The notes under the pieces were generated by a model that saw only the letters and a list, made by a program, of their open reading frames with translations, was not told the DNA's origin and made no database searches. A program made the position numbers and the translations under genes. A stretch of DNA of 64,000 bases from CAVQCA01 sp963763115 (GTDB taxonomy: Bacteria > Pseudomonadota > Gammaproteobacteria > UBA9214), in the NCBI GenBank assembly GCA_963763115.1, contig CAVXNM010000093.1, forward strand, positions 1-64,000, written 5' to 3'. Position 1 is the stretch's first letter. Each line of letters opens with the position of its first letter. Of this stretch, positions 53,515 to 63,103 are shown one piece after another.

Positions 53515-54396
53515 ATGCGCCGGATACTAATAAAATTGCTGCTTGTTTCATGTTCTTGGCTGCCACTCGCGGTGAGTCACGCACTGGGTTCTGTTATCGG
53601 CTGGGGATTCTTGCTTATCCCCAATCGGGCTGCCCGTGATACGAAGACCAATATCGGACTGTGCTTTCCCGAGATGTCCCGATCCGGGCAACGCCGCCTG
53701 GTTCGCCAAAGCCTGGTCGAAACGGGAAAAACCATCCTGGAAGCCAGCGTGCTGTGGATGCGTCCAGGTGATAAGGCCCTGCAGCTGATACGTTGCGTCG
53801 ACGGACTAGACGTGGCGTTGAAGGCGCGGGCTGCCGGTAATGGGTTGATTCTCGCCACGCCGCACCTGGGCGCCTGGGAAGCGGCAGGGTTGTATTGCGG
53901 CGCAACGTTCAGCATGACATGTCTCTACCGGCCACTGCGCATGGTCGAACTGGAAGAACTGGTGCATGCTGCGCGCAGCCGACTCGGTGCAAAGTATGTC
54001 CCCGCCATCACCCATGGCATTCGCGCTGCCAGCATGTCGGTGGTGAAGGGCGGTACGGTCGCCATGCTGCCCGACCAGGAGCCACGAAGCGGCAGCGGCC
54101 ATTTCGCACCGTTTTTCGGGATACCCGCCTACAGCATGACGCTTCTCGTTCGCCTGTCAAAAAGAACCGGAGCCCCGATCGTGTTCACCTATTGCGAACG
54201 TCTACCACGGGGCCGCGGTTATCACCTCCATTTCCGAGAGGCGCCGCAGGAAATCCATTCCCTGGATACCGATGTCGCCGTCACGGCTATGAACCGGGCG
54301 GTAGAGGGATTAATCAGGGAATGCCCGGCGCAATACCAGTGGACTTATCGACGTTTCGGTAACCGTCCGGAGGGAGAATGGTCTGTTTATAACTGA
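53515..54396 (+). CDS. Lipid A biosynthesis acyltransferase (LpxL/HtrB family)
   Basis: The 293-residue protein has an N-terminal membrane helix (LIKLLLVSCSWLPLAVSHAL). The acyltransferase motif is LILATPHLGAWEAAGLYCG (H-x4-E catalytic pair). Further LPLAT motifs are CLYRPLRMVELEEL, GGTVAMLPDQEPRSGSGHFA, PFFGIPAYSMTLLVRLSKRT and YQWTYRRFGNRPEGE. It adds a secondary fatty acid to lipid A at the inner membrane. The exact member (LpxL, LpxM or LpxP) cannot be told. Confidence 0.9.
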   Translation: MRRILIKLLLVSCSWLPLAVSHALGSVIGWGFLLIPNRAARDTKTNIGLCFPEMSRSGQRRLVRQSLVETGKTILEASVLWMRPGDKALQLIRCVDGLDVALKARAAGNGLILATPHLGAWEAAGLYCGATFSMTCLYRPLRMVELEELVHAARSRLGAKYVPAITHGIRAASMSVVKGGTVAMLPDQEPRSGSGHFAPFFGIPAYSMTLLVRLSKRTGAPIVFTYCERLPRGRGYHLHFREAPQEIHSLDTDVAVTAMNRAVEGLIRECPAQYQWTYRRFGNRPEGEWSVYN

Positions 54397-54450
54397 AGGA
54401 TTCGATACCGGGAGCGGTGTGCCAGCCGGCCTGGGCCGAAAACCCGACAA

Positions 54451-54786
54451 TCATCTCGCCGACCCGTCCTGTATGCTTTTTTTGAGTCGCTTCAGAAATA
54501 CCTGCATCTCTTTCGCCGCCTGAACATCGCCCTTCTGACGGGCCGCGGCAATGCCCGCCTCGTAGGCCTGTACAGCACCCTCGCTGTCACCGAGCGCCTG
54601 TAATGCCTTGCCGTAGACCTTCCAGGCGGCGGAATATCCGGGATCCTGCGTGACAGCCTGCCGCAGGTGCTCCGCCGCAGCCTGCGTCTCACCCTGCTTC
54701 AGCAGAACATTTCCAAGAGTGAAGCGCAGCAGCGGGCTGTCCTGACCTGCGGCGAGCATGGCTTGAAGATTTTCCAGCATACCCAT
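54451..54786 (-). CDS. Small TPR-repeat protein
   Basis: The start is MGMLENLQAMLAAGQDSPLL, with GGAG upstream. Three helical hairpins follow: LRFTLGNVLLKQGETQAAAE, then HLRQAVTQDPGYSAAWKVYG and KALQALGDSEGAVQAYEAGI (TPR pattern W-x2-LG-x2-Y). No signal peptide is present, so it acts as a cytosolic adaptor. At about 111 residues it is convergent with the acyltransferase gene. Confidence 0.85.
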   Translation of the reverse strand: MGMLENLQAMLAAGQDSPLLRFTLGNVLLKQGETQAAAEHLRQAVTQDPGYSAAWKVYGKALQALGDSEGAVQAYEAGIAAARQKGDVQAAKEMQVFLKRLKKSIQDGSAR

Positions 54787-55065
54787 CAGCTTCTCCAGAA
54801 TGCACAGTCGCACGACTCCGGCAGCGTGAAACCGAGAGGTAACGTTATATCACAGAACCGAAACGCCATCTGATCGGACCTTTCATCTCGTCCCGATCAG
54901 TGCCTGACGGAAATCATCCGGGGCCTGGGTCATTGGTGCGGTTCGCTACGGCAGAAAATTGCCGGCGCCTGTTTTGCATCCTCAGGCGCATCGGGCTTCG
55001 TGATGGCCGCGATGGCACCGGCCGTGATATGGCCTGGGAAAAACACCTGCGTACTATCGGATATT
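54787..55065. other. Intergenic between TPR gene and trkA end
   Basis: No gene is supported. No clear terminator is seen downstream of trkA. Confidence 0.3.
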
Positions 55066-56439
55066 TCAGAAAAACGTCACGCCAACCTGGAACAGGCGTT
55101 CGACATCCTGTATGCATTTCTTGTTGGCCAGAAACAGAATGACGTGGTCGTCGGATTCGATCACGATATCGTGGTGCGCGATAATGACTTCTTCACCGCG
55201 TACGACAGCCCCGATGGTCGTGCCGGCGGGAAGCTTGATCTCATCGATGGTGCGACCGACCACCTTGGAGCTGTTCCGGTCACCATGCGCGACGGCTTCT
55301 ATCGCCTCGGCTGCGCCGCGGCGCAATGAATGCACAACTACTACGTCTCCGCGGCGCACGTGCGTCAGCAGGCTGCCGATCGTGGCCTGCTGCGGGGAAA
55401 TGGCGATATCGATAGTCTGGCTCTGCACAAGGTCCACGTAGGAGGCGCGGTTGATCAGTGACATCACCTTGCGCGCACCCAGACGCTTGGCCAGCATCGC
55501 CGAGAGGATGTTTGCCTCCTCATCATTCGTCAGGGCGCAGAAGACATCTGTGTTCTCGATGTTCTCATCCAGCAGCAACTCCTCGTCGGCCGCATCGCCC
55601 AGCAGCACAATCGCCTTGTCAAGCTTCTCGGACAGATGGCGGGTGCGATCCTCGTTGCGATCGATTATCTTGACCTGATAGCGACTTTCTATTGTCTTCG
55701 CCAGACGCATGCCGATATTCCCGCCACCGGCAAGAATTACCCGCTTCACCGGCTTGTCCAGCTTGCGCAATTCACTCATTACGCCGCGAATATGCTTGTA
55801 GGCGGCGATGAAGAAGACTTCATCGTCAACCTCGATGACGGTATCGCCGCTCGGGACAATGGGTTTCCCGCGTCTGAAAATCGCCGCCACACGGGCATCG
55901 GCTCCAGGAAGGTGCTTTCTGAGATCACGCAGTTCATGACCGACCAGCGGACCGTCGTAGAACGCGCGCATCGCAACCAGCTGCGCCCGGCCGCCGGCGA
56001 AATCAAGTACCTGCAGCGCGCCGGGATTATCTATGAGGCGCTCGATATAATCTGTAACCAGCTGCTCGGGGCTGATCAGGACATCGACAGGCAAGGCCTC
56101 CTGTGCAAACAGTCGCGTATGTCTCAGGTACTCGAGAGAGCGCACCCGGGCGATCTTGGTGGGGGTATGAAACAGCGTGTAGGCCACCTGACAGGCGATC
56201 ATGTTGGTCTCGTCGCTGCTGGTAACCGCAAGTACCATGTCGGCGTCATCGGCACCGGCCTGGGCGAGCGTCTCCGGATAGGATGCATGTCCGGTAACGG
56301 TGCGTATGTCAAGTCGATCCTGCAAATCCTGGAGGATGGCAGGATTTTCATCCACCACGGTAATATCGTTCGCTTCATTAGCCAGATTGGTCGCTACGGA
56401 TCCGCCAACCTGGCCAGCGCCCAGAATTATGATTTTCAT
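55066..56439 (-). CDS. trkA: Trk potassium-uptake regulatory protein TrkA
   Basis: The 457-residue protein has two RCK (NAD-binding) halves. The first begins MKIIILGAGQVGGSVATNLA with DITVVDENPAILQDLQDRLD. The second has VKRVILAGGGNIGMRLAKTI and KIIDRNEDRTRHLSEKLDKA. Each half carries a GxGxxG-like nucleotide site, followed by a TrkA-C domain (AAIFRRGKPIVPSGDTVIEV in half one). TrkA gates TrkH/TrkG potassium channels from the cytosol. It follows ntrX by 56 bases. Confidence 0.96.
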   Translation of the reverse strand: MKIIILGAGQVGGSVATNLANEANDITVVDENPAILQDLQDRLDIRTVTGHASYPETLAQAGADDADMVLAVTSSDETNMIACQVAYTLFHTPTKIARVRSLEYLRHTRLFAQEALPVDVLISPEQLVTDYIERLIDNPGALQVLDFAGGRAQLVAMRAFYDGPLVGHELRDLRKHLPGADARVAAIFRRGKPIVPSGDTVIEVDDEVFFIAAYKHIRGVMSELRKLDKPVKRVILAGGGNIGMRLAKTIESRYQVKIIDRNEDRTRHLSEKLDKAIVLLGDAADEELLLDENIENTDVFCALTNDEEANILSAMLAKRLGARKVMSLINRASYVDLVQSQTIDIAISPQQATIGSLLTHVRRGDVVVVHSLRRGAAEAIEAVAHGDRNSSKVVGRTIDEIKLPAGTTIGAVVRGEEVIIAHHDIVIESDDHVILFLANKKCIQDVERLFQVGVTFF

Positions 56440-56495
56440 TGTTTTGACCCGGATACCGCGTTATCTGCAGCGCAGAAAATGCCGAAAAGGCGGTG

Positions 56496-57866
56496 TCATT
56501 CGGTCCCCTTTTTATGATCTATGCCCAGTGAGCGCAACTTCCTGTACAGATGCGTACGTTCCATACCCACGCGTTTGGCGAGTTTCCCGATGCTGCCATC
56601 GCATGCACGCAGCTGGAATTCGAGATAATCCTTCTCAAACTGATCGCGCGCCTCACGCAACGGCAGGTCGTAAGACATGGCCAATGTCTGCTGATCACCG
56701 GAATGCGACGGCAGGGAACTTATGGCGCGCTCCACCTCATCCAGCTCGATTACCTCGCTGTTACCGAGTATCAACAGGCGCTGGACCAGATTCTTGAGCT
56801 CCCGGATATTGCCGGGCCACTCATAATTGCGCAGACGGTTTTGAGCAGCGAAGTTGAAATGCCGGTAAGCCAGCTTGTCGTTGACGACAAAATAGTCGAT
56901 GTAGAAATTCAGCAGATCATGTACATCATCCGCATGTTCTTTCAGGCTGGGTATGTGCAAGGGGACCACGTTCAGATGGTAAAACAGGTCGTCCCTGAAC
57001 CTGTCTGCAGCGACTTCCTCCTCCAGGTTGCGTTGCGTGGTCGCAATGATGCGCAGGTCAACCTCGACAGCTTCCTTGCCGCCAAGCCGGGTAAACGAGC
57101 TGGTCTGCAATACACTCAGCAGGCGGGTCTGCGTCTGAAGGTCCATATCTGCGATGTCCCCGATGCACAGGGTACCCCCGTTCGCCTGCTCCAGACGTCC
57201 GTAGTGAATGTTCTCACCCTCTTCATGTCCGAAAAATTCAGCTGCGGAATTTTCCGGGGAGATTGAACCCACGGCTATCTCCACAAAAGGCCCGTCGCGA
57301 CGCGGGCTTGCCTGATGTATGTAGCGCGCAAACGTTCCCTTGCCGGTTCCTGGTTCCCCGTAGATCAGCACCCAGCTCTTGTGCTGCGCGATTTTGCGAG
57401 CCTGTTCCCGGAGCTGTTCCATCAGCCTGCTTTTTCCGATCGGTTCAATCACCGGTTGCGCGTGCTTTCGCAGACCGATATTTTCCCTCTGGAGCTTGTC
57501 ACTTTCGAACGCGCGCTCGATTGTCAGGAGCAGCTTGGCGAGTGATATGGGTTTTTCGATAAAGTCGTAGGCGCCCAGGCGTGTCGCCTCTACCGCGGTT
57601 TCAACCGTACCGTGTCCTGACATCATGACAACAGGGCAGGGCAGGTCGCCGGATTCCGACCATTCTCGCAGGAGGGTGATACCGTCGACGTCCTCCATCC
57701 ATATATCAAGCAGGATCAGGTCAGGGCGCCGGGTCCGGCGCGCCTTGCGCGCTTCCTCTCCGCCGTCAGCGGTCGTTACGGTATAACCCTCATCCTGGAG
57801 AATTTCGCGAACCAGATTGCGAATATCCGGTTCATCATCAACAACAAGGATGTGGCGTGGCGTCAT
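56496..57866 (-). CDS. ntrX: NtrX-type response regulator lacking GAFTGA and intact Walker B
   Basis: Residues 1-120 are a receiver (ILVVDDEPDIRNLVREILQD, phospho-Asp in LILLDIWMEDVDG, K in FIEKPISL). An AAA+ domain follows with Walker A YGEPGTGKGTFARYIH. The usual sigma-54 contact loop GAFTGA is replaced in EFFGHEEGENIHYGRLEQAN. The usual Walker B LFLDE is degenerate in GGTLCIGDIADMD (Asp to Gly, Glu to Asp). YEWPGNIRELKNLVQRL and the C-terminal Fis-type HTH (GSIGKLAKRVGMERTHLYRK) are intact. It probably binds DNA as a phosphorylation-controlled regulator without activating sigma-54. Confidence 0.92.
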   Translation of the reverse strand: MTPRHILVVDDEPDIRNLVREILQDEGYTVTTADGGEEARKARRTRRPDLILLDIWMEDVDGITLLREWSESGDLPCPVVMMSGHGTVETAVEATRLGAYDFIEKPISLAKLLLTIERAFESDKLQRENIGLRKHAQPVIEPIGKSRLMEQLREQARKIAQHKSWVLIYGEPGTGKGTFARYIHQASPRRDGPFVEIAVGSISPENSAAEFFGHEEGENIHYGRLEQANGGTLCIGDIADMDLQTQTRLLSVLQTSSFTRLGGKEAVEVDLRIIATTQRNLEEEVAADRFRDDLFYHLNVVPLHIPSLKEHADDVHDLLNFYIDYFVVNDKLAYRHFNFAAQNRLRNYEWPGNIRELKNLVQRLLILGNSEVIELDEVERAISSLPSHSGDQQTLAMSYDLPLREARDQFEKDYLEFQLRACDGSIGKLAKRVGMERTHLYRKLRSLGIDHKKGTE

Positions 57867-57945
57867 TTCCTCATTTCCTTTCTTATCGGGCTCCTGATGG
57901 AGTCAGGTGATGAACAATCACACACAGCCAGCTCCTTATGCAACA

Positions 57946-60189
57946 TTATATCCCACCCTCGTGCGACGAAAATATCCTGTTGTCTCCGGCAGAATAAGAA
58001 TCCGCATGACAATCGGCCACCTCGGCAGATTGCAGTCGAATCCGGACGCGCGCTCCTCCTTCGGGATTGCTTTCCGCTGCGATCACACCCCCATGTTCTT
58101 CCACGATCTTTTTCACTATGGCCAGACCAAGCCCGCTGCCCCTGGGTTTCGTAGAAACATAGGGCTCGAAGATATTGTCAAGCACCCGTTCGGGAAAACC
58201 CGGACCATTGTCGTCGATTACAAGCTCGACGTATGCCCTTTCTGATTCATCAGCGGTATGAGTCGTCACCGTGATGCAGGCCCCGGCGGTTTCGGCCACG
58301 GCTTCCAGAGAATTCTTGAGCAGGTTGTGGAGCAGCTGCCTCAGTCTCCCGACATCACCCTCTATACAGGGGTGTTGCGCATCCAGACGGGTTACCAGTT
58401 GCACCCTGGAGTCGACGCCCCGGTAAAGGTCCAGCACTTCCTGCACCAGCAAGTTCAGGTCGACCGCCTCAAGGCTGATCTGTGGTACACGCGCATATTC
58501 ACTGAAAGCATTGACCATTTTCTTCATGGCCTCTACCTGGTTGACAATGGTACGCGTGGCGCGATCCAGCACCTCGACATCATCCTTGTCCATGCGCTCG
58601 ATAAACCGGCGCCGCAAGCGTTCCGCCGAGAGCTGAATTGGCGTCAGCGGGTTCTTGATTTCGTGAGCAAGACGCCGGGCGACCTCACCCCAGGCCGCAT
58701 CACGCTGGGCCTGAATCAGCGCAGTCACGTCATCGAACACAATGACCTTTCCGTCCCTGCCTGAATTGGTACCCTTGAAAGAGGTACCCCGGCACATCAG
58801 GACCTGGCGCCCGTTTGCTCCGAACAGCGAAACCTCTTCCTGCCACAGTTTTTTCCCGCTGCGATGATTTCTCGAAATCGCATCGACGAACGGCCGCAGA
58901 AAGGCATGGTCTCTTCCGGTTTCCGAGAGTGACTTTCCGAGATAGGACTTGATGTCGACGCCAAGATTCTGGCGGGCCGCGCTGTTGACCGCGCGAATAA
59001 CCCAATCGGCATCGAGGCTCATGACACCCGATGAAAGATTGGCAAGCACGGCCTCCAGATAGGCGCGCTGACCCTCAACCTGCTGCTGGCTTTTACGCGC
59101 CTGGTCGCGCGCCTTGGCAAGGCGGCGGGTCATGTCATTGAAGGAACGCACCAGGAATCCCAGTTCGTCATCGCTGGCGACCGGCAGGCGTTTGCTGTAA
59201 TCCCCTTCGGCTATGGCACGGGTTGCTTCCGCCATGTCCGTGACAGGGGCAACCATCCGGCGTGCTGAGTGGAACGCAGCCCAGATCGCCGCGAGCACGC
59301 TCAGCACGAGAACAATGGACAGGGTCAGGGTATAACTGAACTTGAGTGGCGTCCGCAGATAAGCCAGTTCCTTGTAGTGCCCGTAGGCAGACTGGACGCT
59401 CTCCGCCAGCACGCTGAGACGCTCCGAAACGGTGAATAGCGCCTGCAGAATGTAAACCTCACTGTCCTGGCGCGAAGAAAGCACCGGCACGAGCGCTCGT
59501 GCAAACAATCCGGTTTCACCTACCGGGTCCAGACCAATATAGTGTTTGCCATCGTGCACAACCTGCAGCATATCGTTGGATGGCCGGTGCGGAACGATAA
59601 CCGTTGGATCAATACTGCTCGAGGCGATTATACGGTTGTCACTGCCCAACAGCGTCAGTTCGGCCGCACCGCTGCGCACCCGCAGGTCATAAAGGTTCAG
59701 TGAAAGGGTTGTCGACGGAGACTGGGCTATCTCATCCGCGACACTCTCGGTCACCCGCAAAACATCGCGCAGGCGCACATCCAGAGCTGTCCGGCTGAGA
59801 TCCAGGGCATCATCAAGTGCCTGTTCAATGCGCACATCAAACCAGCTGTCGATACCGCTATGCAGAAACTGCAGGGAGAAATAGTACACGATGCTAACCG
59901 GCACCACCGACAGCACAACGAAGGTGATAACCAGTCGTGTCGTCAATTTTGCCCCAACAGCCTTTTTCCGTTGCTGACTGATCAGCCAGATGATGTTGGC
60001 GACCACGAGCGCACCCAGAACTACAAGGCCGATCGCATTGATCAACAGCAGCAACGAATACAGCTCGCCGAAACGTTCTGAATTATGGGTAGCGTCGCTC
60101 ATTAATGTGAGCGACGCCAGCAGTAGCGCGAACAGCAGCAGCATCGGCAAAACGCCAAATCCAGTTCGTTTTACCGGGTCAGTTGCCAT
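57946..60189 (-). CDS. ntrY: NtrY-type membrane histidine kinase
   Basis: About 747 residues. Two N-terminal helices (VLPMLLLFALLLASLTLMSD and LLLINAIGLVVLGALVVANI) and further helices frame a periplasmic sensor. A HAMP domain (ARRMVAPVTDMAEATRAIAE) and a PAS domain (NLSSGVMSLDADWVIRAVNS) follow. The HisKA phospho-His is in RLAHEIKNPLTPIQLSAERL. The ATPase boxes are LLHNLLKNSLEAVAE, VIDDNGPGFPERVLDNIFEP and STKPRGSGLGLAIVKKIVEE. It pairs with NtrX 79 bases downstream. Confidence 0.95.
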   Translation of the reverse strand: MATDPVKRTGFGVLPMLLLFALLLASLTLMSDATHNSERFGELYSLLLLINAIGLVVLGALVVANIIWLISQQRKKAVGAKLTTRLVITFVVLSVVPVSIVYYFSLQFLHSGIDSWFDVRIEQALDDALDLSRTALDVRLRDVLRVTESVADEIAQSPSTTLSLNLYDLRVRSGAAELTLLGSDNRIIASSSIDPTVIVPHRPSNDMLQVVHDGKHYIGLDPVGETGLFARALVPVLSSRQDSEVYILQALFTVSERLSVLAESVQSAYGHYKELAYLRTPLKFSYTLTLSIVLVLSVLAAIWAAFHSARRMVAPVTDMAEATRAIAEGDYSKRLPVASDDELGFLVRSFNDMTRRLAKARDQARKSQQQVEGQRAYLEAVLANLSSGVMSLDADWVIRAVNSAARQNLGVDIKSYLGKSLSETGRDHAFLRPFVDAISRNHRSGKKLWQEEVSLFGANGRQVLMCRGTSFKGTNSGRDGKVIVFDDVTALIQAQRDAAWGEVARRLAHEIKNPLTPIQLSAERLRRRFIERMDKDDVEVLDRATRTIVNQVEAMKKMVNAFSEYARVPQISLEAVDLNLLVQEVLDLYRGVDSRVQLVTRLDAQHPCIEGDVGRLRQLLHNLLKNSLEAVAETAGACITVTTHTADESERAYVELVIDDNGPGFPERVLDNIFEPYVSTKPRGSGLGLAIVKKIVEEHGGVIAAESNPEGGARVRIRLQSAEVADCHADSYSAGDNRIFSSHEGGI

Positions 60190-60746
60190 TGATACCACTC
60201 GCTGTCCATATCCCAGGTGGACGAAACATAGGCAAGCAACCGCACCGGGGTCGGCAGGGCCTCGATATCAAGGTTGCCGCGCAGGCGCACTGAATAGGTC
60301 TGGCCATTCTTCATCCGGCTATAATCGAGCACGGGAAAGTCGTGCAGGAATCCCGCGGCCTGCAGCGCATCATCCAGCTTGAGGTAACTGCGCTGCGCGC
60401 CGGTATCGAGATCCTTCACGAGGTAGGTACGGCTCAATGCGTGCAACTGAACCTGCCTGGCTTGCTTGTATTCGGCAACCACGATATCCCAAAACCAGGT
60501 GTGCTTTTCCAGCGTTTGTATCTGTAACTCGAATACCAGGGGTATGCCGTTCTCCAGCGCCTCCTTCGGACCTGTATTCAGGTTGATGTCCATCCTGGCA
60601 TTGAGCGAATACGACTCATCACCTTTCTTCGTGCTGATATCGGTAACCTTGAAGGCGCCTGGCCCATCCGCCGCCGGCAGCCGATAAGGGATTAACGACA
60701 AAGCCACGGCAAGCAGCACCATCATCAGCGCCTGCCCATGATGCAT
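60171..60746 (-). CDS. DUF4390 exported protein
   Basis: A signal peptide (MMVLLAVALSLIPYRLPAAD) precedes LNARMDINLNTGPKEALENG followed by IPLVFELQIQTLEKHTWFWD, QVQLHALSRTYLVKDLDTGA and LDYSRMKNGQTYSVRLRGNL, the DUF4390 pattern found between rsmB and ntrY in many gammaproteobacteria. The function is unknown. Its stop overlaps the start of ntrY. Confidence 0.85.
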   Translation of the reverse strand: MHHGQALMMVLLAVALSLIPYRLPAADGPGAFKVTDISTKKGDESYSLNARMDINLNTGPKEALENGIPLVFELQIQTLEKHTWFWDIVVAEYKQARQVQLHALSRTYLVKDLDTGAQRSYLKLDDALQAAGFLHDFPVLDYSRMKNGQTYSVRLRGNLDIEALPTPVRLLAYVSSTWDMDSEWYQWQLTR

Positions 60747-60772
60747 GGAGACCCACCCGGTGGGTTTACTGG

Positions 60773-62080
60773 CTATTTGGCCTTGCGTATGCATGCAAAA
60801 TAAAATCCGTCCAATTCCTCCTCACCCGGCAATATCTGTCGTCCGTAAGCACAGCTTCGACCCCAAACCGCATCAATCGCCGTCGCCACGGCATTCGGAT
60901 GAGCAGACAGAAAATGACCGATTTGCCTGTCGTTCTCATCAACCAGAACGGAACAGGTCGTGTACAACAGCATACCGCCGTCCGAAACCAAGGGCCACAT
61001 TGCCTGCAGCAAATGCGCCTGCCGTAACGACAGCGCGTCGATATCCTGCGGCCTGCGCAACAGTTTGATATCGGGATGACGCCTTATCACGCCGCTTGCC
61101 GTGCAGGGCGCATCGAGCAGAATGCGATCAAAACACCGGCCATCCCACCAGCTTTCCGGATTGGCGGCATCACCCTCTATCACGCGTGCAGCGAGACCGA
61201 GTCGCGAGAGATTTTCCTCGATCCGTCGAACCCGGGCCGTATTGATCTCGACAGCAGTGAGGGATTCAAGACCGGGTTCGGATTCCAGAATGTGCGCCGT
61301 CTTGCCACCTGGCGCGGCACAGGCATCCAGAACCCGCTGACCGGCTGCCAGATCCAGCAAGCCGGTCGCCAGCTGTGCGGCGCCGTCCTGCACCGAAACC
61401 TTGCCCTCGGCAAATCCGGGCAACGCCTCGACCGGCACCGGAGATTCGACAATGATGCCATGGGTGGCATGCCTCATCGCACGCGCCTTGATACCCTCCT
61501 GTAGCAACAGGTCCAGATAATCATCGCGCCCGATCTGCCGCTGATTCACCCGTAGCGACAATGGCGGTCGCCGGTTGCCGGCATCCAGTATGTCCTGCCA
61601 GTCAGCCGTCCAGTCCGTATGCAACACATCGATGAACCATCCCGGATGTGCATGGCGTGCCTCGAGCGACTTCCCAGCGACTGCCTCCAGACGGGCTGTT
61701 TCACGCTGATAGCCGCGCAGCACCGCGTTCACAAGGCCCGAGGCCCATTCCTTCTTGAGTTCTCGGGTCGTCTGAACGGTCTCGTTAACGGCAACATGGG
61801 AAGGCACGCCCATGTGTGACAGTTGATACAGACCTGACAGCAGAAGGCAATACAGATCGCCGTCGCGCTGCCTTAGCGGCCGCTTCAACAGGTGGTCCAG
61901 AACCGCCCGCAGGCGGTAATACCATCGAAGCGTGCCATAGACCAGTTCTTGCACAAGGGCACGCTCACGGGGATCGGCTACGATTTTCAACGCCGCCGGC
62001 AACACAACAGACAGCGATCTTCCGTCGTTGATGACCTGCGCGAGTATCCTCGCGGCGCGGCTGCGTGCGTTCAGCGACAC
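60773..62080 (-). CDS. rsmB: 16S rRNA cytosine-967 methyltransferase RsmB (Sun/Fmu)
   Basis: The start is GTG 62080 (SLNARSRAARILAQVINDGR), 11 bases after fmt. The NusB-like N-terminal domain has LVQELVYGTLRWYYRLRAVL. The methyltransferase has SAM motif VLDACAAPGGKTAHILESEP, the P-C motif RILLDAPCTASGVIRRHPDI and the catalytic Cys in MLLYTTCSVLVDENDRQI. About 435 residues is normal. The order fmt-rsmB is standard. Confidence 0.96.
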   Translation of the reverse strand: MSLNARSRAARILAQVINDGRSLSVVLPAALKIVADPRERALVQELVYGTLRWYYRLRAVLDHLLKRPLRQRDGDLYCLLLSGLYQLSHMGVPSHVAVNETVQTTRELKKEWASGLVNAVLRGYQRETARLEAVAGKSLEARHAHPGWFIDVLHTDWTADWQDILDAGNRRPPLSLRVNQRQIGRDDYLDLLLQEGIKARAMRHATHGIIVESPVPVEALPGFAEGKVSVQDGAAQLATGLLDLAAGQRVLDACAAPGGKTAHILESEPGLESLTAVEINTARVRRIEENLSRLGLAARVIEGDAANPESWWDGRCFDRILLDAPCTASGVIRRHPDIKLLRRPQDIDALSLRQAHLLQAMWPLVSDGGMLLYTTCSVLVDENDRQIGHFLSAHPNAVATAIDAVWGRSCAYGRQILPGEEELDGFYFACIRKAK

Positions 62081-62091
62081 TCCCGGCCCGA

Positions 62092-63024
62092 TCAGGCAGC
62101 GCCAAGGCGCACACCCTCGAGAGGATGTGCATTGATAAAGTCGGTCGCCGAGACCTGACGGGCTCCTGCCAACTGCACTGACAGGATCCTGAGGACACCA
62201 ACTCCACAGGCTACATCGATACCGGTCTTGCCGGTGGCCAGCACCGCTCCGGGGGGTTGCTCCGTCGCCATGACCACCGGCTGCGCCTCCCAGATTCTGA
62301 GCTGCCGGCCCGAGTATCGGGTTTCGGCAACCGGCCAAGGGTTGAATGCCCGAACCTGGCATGCAATCTGTTCGGCGGTCATAGTCCAGTCGATCATCGC
62401 TTCGACTTTTTCGAGCTTGTCAGCATAACTTGCCTGGCTGTCATCCTGTACATGCGGCTCCAGATCTCCATGGAAGATTCGGTCCAGATTTTCCTTGAGC
62501 AGCTGTGCGCCCATGACCGACAGACGATCATGCAATCCTCCGCCCGTATCATCGGGCTCGATCAGGCATGCAGTCGATGCAAGCACCGGACCGGTATCCA
62601 GACCGGCGTCCATCTGCATGAGGCAGACTCCCGTTTTCCGGTCGCCGGCCAGGATGGCTCGCTGGATCGGGGCGGCGCCGCGCCAGCGCGGCAAGAGGGA
62701 GGCATGGACATTGATACAACCAAGCCGCGGCACCGCCAGCACCTCGGACGGCAGAATCAGGCCATAGGCAACCACGATCATCAGGTCGGCCCCGAAAGCA
62801 GCGAGCGCCGCTCGCGCCCCACTGTCCCTGAACGTTCCAGGCTGGCAGACGGGAATGGCAAGCCGGCTTGCCAGTCGCTTTACCGGACTTTCAGTTAGAC
62901 GCTGTCCACGCCCGCTGGGTCGATCGGGTCGGGTATATACCGCCGCCACCTCATGGGAACTATCCAGCAGCACCTGCAGGACGGGTAGCGCAAATTCAGG
63001 CGTCCCCGCAAATACGATCTTCAT
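62092..63024 (-). CDS. fmt: Methionyl-tRNA formyltransferase Fmt
   Basis: The start MKIVFAGTPEFALPVLQVLL is followed by YTRPDRPSGRGQRLTESPVK, then MIVVAYGLILPSEVLAVPRL and the signature INVHASLLPRWRGAAPIQRA. A C-terminal OB-like domain (LRIWEAQPVVMATEQPPGAV) is present. It formylates initiator Met-tRNA using 10-formyl-THF. It is 310 residues and complete. It follows def. Confidence 0.97.
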   Translation of the reverse strand: MKIVFAGTPEFALPVLQVLLDSSHEVAAVYTRPDRPSGRGQRLTESPVKRLASRLAIPVCQPGTFRDSGARAALAAFGADLMIVVAYGLILPSEVLAVPRLGCINVHASLLPRWRGAAPIQRAILAGDRKTGVCLMQMDAGLDTGPVLASTACLIEPDDTGGGLHDRLSVMGAQLLKENLDRIFHGDLEPHVQDDSQASYADKLEKVEAMIDWTMTAEQIACQVRAFNPWPVAETRYSGRQLRIWEAQPVVMATEQPPGAVLATGKTGIDVACGVGVLRILSVQLAGARQVSATDFINAHPLEGVRLGAA

Positions 63025-63103
63025 GCCAAGTACCCGGGGTGCGAGTCTTCATGTGATTGCCATGCCCGGAACGGAAAAGACCAGCCAGCAAATCCGGGAC
63101 CTG

